Shown here: piece after piece, positions 7,616 to 13,266 of the stretch
Layout of the letters: the number at the start of each line of letters is the position of its first letter
How positions within the stretch are numbered: the stretch's first letter is position 1
Assembly (NCBI GenBank): GCA_046302855.1
Contig: JBKCHH010000029.1
Location: 1 to 17,221, forward strand
Source of the DNA: JBKCHH01 sp046302855
Lineage (GTDB): Bacteria > Pseudomonadota > Alphaproteobacteria > Rickettsiales > UBA8987
Direction: 5' to 3'
Length of the DNA: 17,221 nt
The notes under the pieces: generated by a model
Seen by the model: the letters and a program-made list of their open reading frames with translations, nothing else
Told to the model about the DNA's origin: nothing
Database searches by the model: none
Position numbers and translations under genes: made by a program

Positions 7616-8080
7616 CTATAATTTTTTTATTGCCTCTAAAACCTCTTTAGAATGGCCTTCTGGCTTAACTTTGCGCCATATGTGTTTTAGAATTCCTTTT
7701 TTATCTATTAAGAATGTATCCCTTTGAATTCCCATGTATTTTTTACCATACATGTTTTTTTCTACCCAAGAGCCATAACTTTCTATGGTTTTACCCTCGG
7801 CATCGCTAGCTAAAGTAATATCAAGCGAGTATTTTTTACAGAATTTTTGGTGTGATTCTATAGAATCTTTTGAAACCCCTAAAATTTCTGCCCCTAGTTT
7901 TTTAAACTCTTTTAAATCAGCGGAAAACTCCTGTGCCTCAATGGTGCAACCCGGAGTATCGTCTTTTGGATAAAAGTATAATACCAAAAACTTGCCTTCA
8001 AAAGAATGGTTATTTATTTCGCCCTTTTCTGTTTCTAGTGTGAATTTTGGGGCGGGTTTATTAAGGGTAAGTTCGCTCAT
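7616..8080 (-). CDS. bcp: Thioredoxin-dependent peroxiredoxin (Bcp/PrxQ)
   Basis: Thiol peroxidase detoxifying hydroperoxides in the cytoplasm, 154 residues. The peroxidatic site is PKDDTPGCT with Cys45. The residue five positions on, a resolving Cys in E. coli Bcp, is Gln here. A second cysteine, Cys81 in HQKFCKKY, lies 36 residues after Cys45, the spacing of the resolving Cys in the other PrxQ subtype. The C-terminal RDTFLIDKKG and HIWRKVKPEGH segments are typical. A GAGGAAAT ribosome binding site supports the start. First gene of the bcp-pyrB-msrB operon and divergent from grxC, so two redox genes share a 65 bp control region. Confidence 0.95.
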   Translation of the reverse strand: MSELTLNKPAPKFTLETEKGEINNHSFEGKFLVLYFYPKDDTPGCTIEAQEFSADLKEFKKLGAEILGVSKDSIESHQKFCKKYSLDITLASDAEGKTIESYGSWVEKNMYGKKYMGIQRDTFLIDKKGILKHIWRKVKPEGHSKEVLEAIKKL

Positions 8081-8110
8081 ATTTCCTCTTTCTATTTGTG
8101 TAAAGTTTTA

Positions 8111-8139
8111 TTGAATTTAGCGGTAGATACAAGTATAAA
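8111..8139 (+). promoter_or_regulatory. Candidate grxC promoter, implying a leaderless mRNA
   Basis: TTGAAT (8111-8116), a 17 bp spacer and TATAAA (8134-8139) form a good promoter whose -10 box ends only six bases before the grxC ATG at 8146. Initiation at the usual distance would fall at or within a base or two of the start codon. No Shine-Dalgarno is seen before the ATG, which agrees with leaderless translation. Confidence 0.5.
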
Positions 8140-8145
8140 GTCTAA

Positions 8146-8409
8146 ATGAATGAAATCATCATCTATTCCAAAGACTACTGCCCATACTGCACCAAGGCAA
8201 AAAGACTATTTGAATCAAAGGGTATTTCTAATTTTAAAGAGGTAGATATTACCTACGAAGAAAAGCTACAGCAAGAGATGTTTTTTAGAAGTGGAGGCAG
8301 AAAAACCGTGCCACAAATATTCATCAACGGCCAGCACATTGGCGGTTGCGATGATTTATATGCTTTAGATAAACTAGGTAAGCTGAATAAACTGCTAGAT
8401 ATTGATTAA
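8146..8409 (+). CDS. grxC: Glutaredoxin 3
   Basis: Small glutathione-dependent disulfide oxidoreductase of 87 residues. The dithiol active site CPYC is at residues 12-15 after the first beta strand (EIIIYSKDY). The TVPQIFINGQHIGG segment supplies the cis-proline and glutathione-binding loop, followed by CDDLYAL with a third cysteine at the GGCDD position common in this class. It would reduce mixed disulfides and may supply electrons to reductases. It diverges from the peroxiredoxin gene bcp, with 65 bases between the starts. The dithiol site distinguishes it from the monothiol GrxD class. Confidence 0.96.
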   Translation: MNEIIIYSKDYCPYCTKAKRLFESKGISNFKEVDITYEEKLQQEMFFRSGGRKTVPQIFINGQHIGGCDDLYALDKLGKLNKLLDID

Positions 8410-8427
8410 TATTAGCAAAACCAATTC

Positions 8428-8571
8428 AAGACCCCTACATAATTCGCTTATATGAGATTTTTATGCTTTTGCCTCGAAGCGGAAAAACGCAGTTTACTAA
8501 ATGTAAATGAGGATTTGAGCATCGAAGCGAATGCATAAAAATCCATAGAAGTAGAATTAGGCAGGGGTCTT
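8428..8571 (-). repeat. Palindromic intergenic element, copy 2, with AATTC flanking duplication
   Basis: A 144 bp imperfect palindrome, AAGACCCCT at its left end and AGGGGTCTT at its right, inverted relative to the copy at 6073-6222. The two arms (about 55 bases each) share AAGACCCCT, TAATTC and GATTTTTATGC at matching positions, so the strand can fold into one long hairpin. The pentamer AATTC lies immediately outside both ends (8423-8427 and 8572-8576), as expected for a target-site duplication. It lies between the convergent grxC and dgt genes; the right-hand flank runs into the dgt stop codon. No ORF. Best read as a non-autonomous (MITE-like) or palindromic repeat family member. Confidence 0.85.
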
Positions 8572-8574
8572 AAT

Positions 8575-9756
8575 TCACACCCCTATCAATTTACTATAAT
8601 AATCAAAAATCTTTTTATGTTCAGAAAGGGCGTATCTATCGGTCATGCCAGAGATATAATCGCTTACCACAATTGCTAGATTTTTTTTATTAATTTCTGC
8701 TTGCCAGGCTGGGGGTAAGGTGTCTGGATGTTTTAAAAAATATTCAAACAAATCAATCAGCACCTGCTTTAGTTTATTCACCATAATCTTTACCTTGTAG
8801 TGGTGATACATATTTTTAAATAGGAATTCTTTTATGGTTAGAATATTTTTAGAGTAATCTTTACTAAATGTGGCGGTAAAGTTTTTGGCATTTCTTATGT
8901 CTTTTACACTTTTAATTTTGCTTAGCTGTAGATTTGTGTTTTTGATTAAATCATCAACAAAAACGCCAATAAGCTCCCTTTTAGTTTCGTGAATTATTTG
9001 ATCATCAGTGGCGGATTTAAATAGGTTAATTTTATCCCTTATAATATCGCCAACAATTGGCAGGTGGTCTAAATCGTGCAGACCAATTAAGTTTGCCCTA
9101 ATACCATCTTGAATATCGTGCGATATATAGGCAATATCGTCGCTAAGGGATGCAATTTGTGCCTCAAGTGAAGGAAAGGTTTTAAGCTCCAAATCAAATT
9201 CTGCATTGGCTTGGCTTAAGGCTCTAGGAATTGCCCTCAAAACTGGTCCATTGTGTTTTGCTAGCCCTTCTAGAGTTTCCCAAGTTAAGTTTAAGCCTTT
9301 AAAGCTGGCGTATTTTCGCTCTAATTTAGTAAGAATGGCAATGGTTTGGGCATTATGATTAAAATCACCATAGTTTTTCATAACCTCCCTTAAGGCATCT
9401 TCACCCGCATGGCCAAAGGGGGAATGGCCTAAATCGTGAGCCAAGGCAATGCCTTCCGTTAAATCTTCATCTAAATCTAAAACTCTGGCAACACTTCTAG
9501 CAATTTGCGAAACTTCAAGCGAGTGGGTAAGGCGGGTGCGGAAGTGATCGCCCTCATAATTCACAAAAACTTGCGTTTTATATTTTAGCCTTCTGAAAGA
9601 TTCAGAATTAATAATTCTATCCCTATCTTTTTGATAGCAAGACCTTAGCGAGTTGCTTTCTTCCTTATAAAGCCTACCTTTTGAGCCTTCTGGAGAACTT
9701 GCATAGTTTGCCAAATACCTTTTAGCAAGGGGGCTATATTTTAGGTTTTCTTTCAT
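8575..9756 (-). CDS. dgt: dNTP triphosphohydrolase (Dgt family, HD domain)
   Basis: HD-superfamily enzyme that cleaves dNTPs to deoxynucleosides and triphosphate, controlling dNTP pools. At 393 residues it belongs to the shorter dGTPase-like class found across alphaproteobacteria rather than the ~500-residue E. coli Dgt. Metal ligands are visible: His78 in RLTHSLEV, His107/Asp108 in HDLGHSPFGHAGE, and the Asp of the later SDDIAYISHDIQDG motif. The N-terminal RIINSESFRRLKYKTQVF is the family substrate-binding region. Its stop codon abuts the palindromic element at 8428-8571, and it diverges from the iron uptake operon across 101 bp. Confidence 0.94.
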   Translation of the reverse strand: MKENLKYSPLAKRYLANYASSPEGSKGRLYKEESNSLRSCYQKDRDRIINSESFRRLKYKTQVFVNYEGDHFRTRLTHSLEVSQIARSVARVLDLDEDLTEGIALAHDLGHSPFGHAGEDALREVMKNYGDFNHNAQTIAILTKLERKYASFKGLNLTWETLEGLAKHNGPVLRAIPRALSQANAEFDLELKTFPSLEAQIASLSDDIAYISHDIQDGIRANLIGLHDLDHLPIVGDIIRDKINLFKSATDDQIIHETKRELIGVFVDDLIKNTNLQLSKIKSVKDIRNAKNFTATFSKDYSKNILTIKEFLFKNMYHHYKVKIMVNKLKQVLIDLFEYFLKHPDTLPPAWQAEINKKNLAIVVSDYISGMTDRYALSEHKKIFDYYSKLIGV

Positions 9757-9804
9757 TTAATAAGGCTAGCTTTAAATTTATTAATTTCTATACAAAAAAT
9801 TAAG

Positions 9805-9839
9805 TTGACAGGGAAAAAAAGATAATGATAATCACTCGC
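9805..9839 (+). promoter_or_regulatory. Fur-box-overlapped promoter of the iron uptake operon
   Basis: A consensus -35 TTGACA (9805-9810), 16 bp spacer and GATAAT (9827-9832) precede the cupredoxin gene; the leader would be about 20 bases. The 19 bases at 9821-9839 match the classical Fur consensus GATAATGATAATCATTATC at 16 positions, the first 14 without a break, and cover the -10 box. Iron-bound Fur would block polymerase here. The fit between operator, position and the iron-transport genes downstream makes this a strong call. Confidence 0.8.
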
Positions 9840-9857
9840 AACATTTAAATAAATTAT

Positions 9858-10193
9858 ATGAAAAAAATAATCCTTGCCCTAGTTTTGTTATTCGCCTTCA
9901 ACGCTAACATAACAGCCAATGCCGAAGAGATAAAAACCTATGAGCTTCGTATAAAAAATCATACTTTTAACCCAAGCGAAATTGAAGTTCCAGCCAATAC
10001 AAAAATAAAGTTAAAGGTAATAAATGAAGATAAAACTCCCGAAGAGTTCGAAAGCTATGATTTAAAAAAAGAGAAGGTAATAAAGGGCAATAGTGAGGCT
10101 ATAATTAATGTTAATGGTTTAAAACCAGGCGTTTATAAGTTTTTTGGTGAGTTTAATGAAGCTACTGCCAAGGGTTCTATAATTGTAAAATAG
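9858..10193 (+). CDS. Periplasmic cupredoxin-fold partner of FTR1 iron permease
   Basis: Probable periplasmic component of an FTR1-type iron importer. The 111-residue precursor has a signal peptide (MKKIILALVLLFAFNANITA, likely cleaved near NAEE) and a single beta-sandwich domain with FNPSEIEVPANTKIKLKVIN and GVYKFFGEF, the pattern of the cupredoxin-like domains that accompany Ftr1 in Ftr/Efe systems (e.g. FtrB-like). The mature protein contains no Cys, no Met and one His (His35), so a classical type-1 copper centre cannot form. The conserved TPEEFESYDLKKEKV stretch is acidic/polar and may bind iron or contact the permease (inference). The downstream permease starts nine bases later with its Shine-Dalgarno overlapping this stop codon. 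Expression should rise in low iron through the Fur box. Confidence 0.85.
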   Translation: MKKIILALVLLFAFNANITANAEEIKTYELRIKNHTFNPSEIEVPANTKIKLKVINEDKTPEEFESYDLKKEKVIKGNSEAIINVNGLKPGVYKFFGEFNEATAKGSIIVK

Positions 10194-10202
10194 AGGTATC
10201 AT

Positions 10203-11021
10203 ATGCTTGCTGTATCCGCTGTTGTTTTTAGGGAGATTTTTGAAATTGCCCTTATTCTAACTATTGTTTTAGCCTCCACCAATGGCTTGAAAAACAGGCT
10301 TTATATGGTGCTAGCAGGTCTGGGGCTTGGTGCGCTGGGTTCTGCCATAATTGCAATTTTTATTGATAGCATCTCTAACGCTGTCGATGGGGTTGGGCTT
10401 GAAATTTTTAATGCCATAATAATGTTCATCGCCGTTTTCTTTCTAAGCTGGACGGTTATTTGGATGAAAAGGCACGGCAAAGAAATTGCTGATAGTATGA
10501 AAAAAACTGGGCAAGATATAGTCTCTGGCAAAAAGCATTACTTTGTTTTAATTGCGGTTATTGCTTTTGCCTCCTTTAGGGAGGGTGCAGAAATTGTGCT
10601 ATTTACCTATGGGATGATATTATCTGAAAAGTTCTCTAGCCTAACTATATTAACTGGAGCCTTAATTGGTGCATTTGGCGGGGCGTTGGTTGGCTATTTA
10701 TTATATATTGGATTACTAAAAACGGTAAAGAAACATCTATTTACCGTAACTAGCTGGATGTTGATTATAATAACGGGTGGCATTGCCGCGCAAGGGGCTA
10801 GCTTTTTAATTTCTGCCAATATTTTGCCAGCAATTACTAGTGAAGTTTGGGATAGTTCAGGGATAATTTCTGGAGAAAGTTTGTTGGGGAAAATACTTAG
10901 TGTTTTAATAGGCTACACGCCAAAACCAAGCGGTATGGAGCTTATCTTCTATTTCGGCGTAATTTTTATAATTAGCTATTTTTATTTGAGTTCTAGTAAA
11001 AAGAAGGCGGTGCTGGGATAG
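10203..11021 (+). CDS. FTR1-family high-affinity iron permease
   Basis: Inner-membrane iron permease, 272 residues with about seven hydrophobic segments. Two REXXE iron-binding motifs lie in membrane helices: REIFE at residues 10-14 and REGAE at 126-130. This is the FTR1/EfeU/FtrC hallmark. A strong AGAGG ribosome site spans the stop of the preceding cupredoxin gene, indicating tight translational coupling. The system here has only these two genes: no EfeO/M75 domain, no Dyp-type peroxidase (EfeB), no P19-like protein and no ferredoxin-like FtrD is adjacent. How iron is oxidised and delivered is therefore not clear from the window. No clear terminator follows; repeat sequence begins about 35 bases downstream. 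Confidence 0.94.
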   Translation: MLAVSAVVFREIFEIALILTIVLASTNGLKNRLYMVLAGLGLGALGSAIIAIFIDSISNAVDGVGLEIFNAIIMFIAVFFLSWTVIWMKRHGKEIADSMKKTGQDIVSGKKHYFVLIAVIAFASFREGAEIVLFTYGMILSEKFSSLTILTGALIGAFGGALVGYLLYIGLLKTVKKHLFTVTSWMLIIITGGIAAQGASFLISANILPAITSEVWDSSGIISGESLLGKILSVLIGYTPKPSGMELIFYFGVIFIISYFYLSSSKKKAVLG

Positions 11022-11055
11022 GGTTTGGGGTTAATTTTGGGGGTAGTTTTGGCTT

Positions 11056-11237
11056 CAGTCGCTATTGCGAGGAGTCTTGCTGAGGCAATCCACACTAGCT
11101 AAAATCGTCATTGCGAACGAGAGCTTAGCTCGAAGTGTGGCAATCCACAAAATTTATGTTTCTTGTAAAAAACTGTCTGTTTCCCAAGCTCTACATTGCT
11201 TATGGATTGCTTCTTCGCTTCGCTTATCGCAATGACA
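11056..11237 (+). repeat. Cluster of ATTGCGA/GCAATCCA repeat units
   Basis: Three diverged units of one repeat. Unit A (11056-11094) runs from CAGTCGCTATTGCGAGGAG to GGCAATCCACA. Unit B (11106-11149) runs from CGTCATTGCGAACGAGAG to TGGCAATCCACA and contains an internal hairpin, CGAGAGCTTAGCTCG. Unit C (11203-11237) is inverted, TGGATTGCTTC to TCGCAATGACAG. B and C together have inverted ends (GTCATTGCGA / TCGCAATGAC), so 11106-11236 could fold as one palindromic element. I recall GTCATTGCGAGGAGCG-type intergenic repeats from many bacterial genomes, including Rickettsiales; not verified here. Together with the following AT-rich bases this accounts for most of the 400 bp non-coding gap after the permease gene. 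Confidence 0.75.
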
Positions 11238-11297
11238 GGGTGTGTTAAAATTTGGTTAAAAACCATAAAATTTCTTATAAAGAATCAATATTTTGTA

Positions 11298-11326
11298 TTG
11301 ACAACTCTCTCTCTCTGGTAAATTGC
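11298..11326 (+). promoter_or_regulatory. Candidate promoter of the orphan transcription unit
   Basis: A perfect TTGACA (11298-11303) is followed at 15-17 bp by weak -10 candidates (TAAATT at 11319-11324 or AATTGC at 11321-11326), with a CT-dinucleotide run in the spacer. It is the first good -35 after the repeat cluster and precedes the hairpin-rich leader of the small ORF. The poor -10 could mean activator dependence or simply a wrong call. Confidence 0.4.
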
Positions 11327-11342
11327 GGATGTTAAATCTTTG

Positions 11343-11395
11343 AAATGAAATGGAGGTTTCATTTTTTATGCTTTTTTAAACCCTTAACAAAGGGT
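11343..11395 (+). promoter_or_regulatory. Two-hairpin leader with uORF ahead of the small orphan gene
   Basis: Hairpin 1 is a perfect 8 bp stem, AAATGAAA (11343-11350) and TTTCATTT (11357-11364), whose loop TGGAGG displays a Shine-Dalgarno-like GGAGG, followed by more T residues. Downstream the short frames ATG-CTT-TTT-TAA (11368-11379) and, in phase, a nine-codon frame from ATG 11350 end before the main ORF. Hairpin 2 is a perfect 6 bp stem, ACCCTT/AAGGGT (11380-11395), with an AACA loop. Such a layout could be an attenuator, a riboregulator or an RNA thermometer; I see no match to a named riboswitch. Confidence 0.4.
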
Positions 11396-11421
11396 GCTTT
11401 TGTTCTTTGTTCTTTACTAAA

Positions 11422-11691
11422 ATGGATTGGCAATTTCACAGCATCGCCTACCAAAACGGAGACGGAGGATCAAAAATCCTCGTTGTTTGGTTCAGTAGGG
11501 GTTTCATTAACCTCGCCTGCGTAGGAGAAGTGACCCTAAGAAGCGTAAGATTGGCGGATCTTTTTTTTCTTTCCCCCAATTCGCCTATTGCCTTCGAGGT
11601 TTCTCCTTCTTCGGTCGTTAAAGTCTCTTTCGAAACTGAAGAGGGACTGTTTGAGGAGGTCGTAGATCCCTCCACCATAGACGACGAATAA
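11422..11691 (+). CDS. Hypothetical small protein of unusual composition (orphan)
   Basis: I do not recognise the family. The 89-residue product from the ATG at 11422 (a TTG five codons upstream is an alternative) has a hydrophobic, beta-rich look (KILVVWFSRGFINLACVGEV), a middle ADLFFLSPNSP segment and an acidic C-terminal third rich in Val, Ser and Glu, ending IDDE. No signal peptide or full membrane helix is seen. G+C counted by hand over 11461-11680 is about 47%, well above its neighbours, and the codons used (CTC, GTC, TTC, TCG) differ from the A/T-ending habit of the window, which suggests recent acquisition or a structured RNA. It has its own promoter candidate and tandem terminators. 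No Shine-Dalgarno precedes the ATG. It might be non-coding. Confidence 0.45.
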   Translation: MDWQFHSIAYQNGDGGSKILVVWFSRGFINLACVGEVTLRSVRLADLFFLSPNSPIAFEVSPSSVVKVSFETEEGLFEEVVDPSTIDDE

Positions 11692-11710
11692 TCGTCTAGT
11701 TTATTTTTTT
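11678..11710 (+). terminator. Rho-independent terminator spanning the small ORF stop codon
   Basis: A perfect 7 bp stem TAGACGA (11678-11684) and TCGTCTA (11692-11698), with the loop holding the TAA stop, is followed by GTTTATTTTTTT. It is the first of two terminator-like hairpins closing this unit. Confidence 0.65.
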
Positions 11711-11720
11711 TAGGGGAAAA

Positions 11721-11752
11721 GGCTAGCTTCCAAGCTAGCCCCCCCTTTTTTT
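11721..11752 (+). terminator. Strong rho-independent terminator between the small ORF and murC
   Basis: A perfect inverted repeat GGCTAGCTT (11721-11729) and AAGCTAGCC (11732-11740) is followed by a C run and TTTTTTT (11746-11752), a textbook terminator for plus-strand transcription. Read on the minus strand the same hairpin is followed by TTTTCCCC, so it may also help end murC transcription, whose stop codon it touches. Confidence 0.85.
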
Positions 11753-13202
11753 ATTTCCCCACTCCGCCCAAATTCTTTTCCAAACTTTTAGCAATATAGG
11801 TAATATCACCCGCCCCGGTGCATAGAATGTAATCTTTAGGTGTGATGAGTGATTTTAACAGTCTTGCCAATTCTTTATTATTTATAATCTCATCCTTACC
11901 CTTGCCTACTCTATCGCTTAAATAGATAATGTTTTTTTGCCTTTTGCTTAGTTCATGTGCAAAGTTGGCTGAGGTAATGCCTTTAATTGGCTCTTCACTA
12001 GCAGGGTAAATGTCTAGAACTATTATATAATCACTTAAAGCAAAGCATTGCAAAAACCCAAGCCACTGGTCTTTAAACCTAGTAAAGCGGTGGGGTTGAA
12101 ACACAGTTATTATCTTGCCTTCGCACACCTGCCTTGCGGAAGAAAGGGTGGCAGAAATTTCAGCTGGGTGATGGCCATAATCATCTATAATAATGGTGCC
12201 CTTATATTCCCCCTCTTTAGAAAACCTTCTTTTTACGCCTTTAAAATCAAGAAAGGCATTTTTTATTACGGAAGTGGGGATTTTATTCAGTAAACCCAAA
12301 GCAATTACCGCAACCGCATTTTGCACATTATGTTTACCAAAAAGCGGAATCTGCACACCTTTTAATTCTATGCCCTTTGATTCTAAGCCATTCTGGGCAA
12401 CAAAATCAAAGCTGGTTGCATCTACATTGTATCTTATGTTCTTAGCGTAAAAATTAGCCTTTTTATTGGTAAGGGAATAGGTATAGATTTTTTTATCTTG
12501 AAACTCTGCCGAGTTAGAAAATTTTCTAAGGAGCTTATCATCATAGCAAAGTAGCGAAAAGCCGTAAAAGGGCAGATTCTTTATGAAAATCTTGTAAGCA
12601 TCAATTAATTTTTTGTAAGTTTTCCAATAGTCTAAATGCTCCCTATCAATATTAGTAACAATGCCAATGGTGGATGGAATTTTAATAAAGGTGCCATCAC
12701 TTTCATCTGCCTCGGCTACTATCCAATTACCCTCACCCAGCAAAGCGTTGGAGGAAAAATTATTCAATATGCCACCATTTATTATGGTTGGTTTTAGCCC
12801 AGCCTTAGTAAATAAATGCCCAACCAGTGAGGTAGTGGTGGTTTTCCCATGGCAACCCGTAATGGCTATAGTGTTTTTTAGCCTAGTAATTTCTGCTAAC
12901 ATCTCTGAACGAGAAATAATGGGGATTTTTCTTTTTCTTGCCTCAATTATTTCTAGATTATCATCTTTAATGGCAGTTGATTTTACCACTACCGCTGCAT
13001 TTTTTACATTTTCTGGCTTATGACCTAAAAAGGTTTTAATCCCTAGTTTATTTAGGCGGAAGATATTATCATTTTCACTTACATCGCTACCGGTTATTTT
13101 GTAGCCCAAATTATGCAGAATTTCTGCCACACCGCTCATACCAATACCACCAATACCTATAAAGTGTAATTCACCAACATTTAAGGGAATATAATTATTC
13201 AT
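11751..13202 (-). CDS. murC: UDP-N-acetylmuramate--L-alanine ligase
   Basis: ATP-dependent ligase adding L-alanine to UDP-MurNAc, the first amino-acid step of peptidoglycan precursor synthesis. At 483 residues it is full length. Domain 1 carries the UDP-binding FIGIGGIGMSG (about 14-24). The ATP-binding P-loop TGCHGKTTTT is at 115-124 (Cys replaces the common Thr). EADESDGTF and NIDREHLDYW follow in the central domain, and DDYGHHPAEI and FQPHRFTR in the C-terminal domain. It stands alone: murB, ddl and ftsQ, its usual alphaproteobacterial neighbours, are absent. It diverges from nadD across 64 bp of AT-rich DNA without an obvious Shine-Dalgarno. Confidence 0.97.
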   Translation of the reverse strand: MNNYIPLNVGELHFIGIGGIGMSGVAEILHNLGYKITGSDVSENDNIFRLNKLGIKTFLGHKPENVKNAAVVVKSTAIKDDNLEIIEARKRKIPIISRSEMLAEITRLKNTIAITGCHGKTTTTSLVGHLFTKAGLKPTIINGGILNNFSSNALLGEGNWIVAEADESDGTFIKIPSTIGIVTNIDREHLDYWKTYKKLIDAYKIFIKNLPFYGFSLLCYDDKLLRKFSNSAEFQDKKIYTYSLTNKKANFYAKNIRYNVDATSFDFVAQNGLESKGIELKGVQIPLFGKHNVQNAVAVIALGLLNKIPTSVIKNAFLDFKGVKRRFSKEGEYKGTIIIDDYGHHPAEISATLSSARQVCEGKIITVFQPHRFTRFKDQWLGFLQCFALSDYIIVLDIYPASEEPIKGITSANFAHELSKRQKNIIYLSDRVGKGKDEIINNKELARLLKSLITPKDYILCTGAGDITYIAKSLEKNLGGVGK

Positions 13203-13266
13203 TATTTTTTTATTTTTTCTCTTTTATATAGATAAGAAATTATCTGCTTTCTACAAAAAACAAAAG

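Noticed and set aside
11056..11237. CRISPR array
   Set aside because: The units differ in length and orientation, have no regular spacers, and no cas genes are present.
11345..11524. 59-codon ORF in another frame across the orphan-gene leader
   Set aside because: It has no Shine-Dalgarno, crosses both leader hairpins, and overlaps the longer 89-codon frame; kept only as a possibility if the orphan ORF proves wrong.
11448..11678. Minus-strand ORF opposite the orphan gene
   Set aside because: Ser/Thr-rich translation typical of an antisense shadow, with no minus-strand promoter or ribosome site seen.
11298..11752. A known structural RNA (RNase P RNA, tmRNA, SRP RNA or 6S RNA)
   Set aside because: None of the hallmark sequences of these RNAs could be found, and no tRNA or rRNA gene was recognised anywhere in the window.
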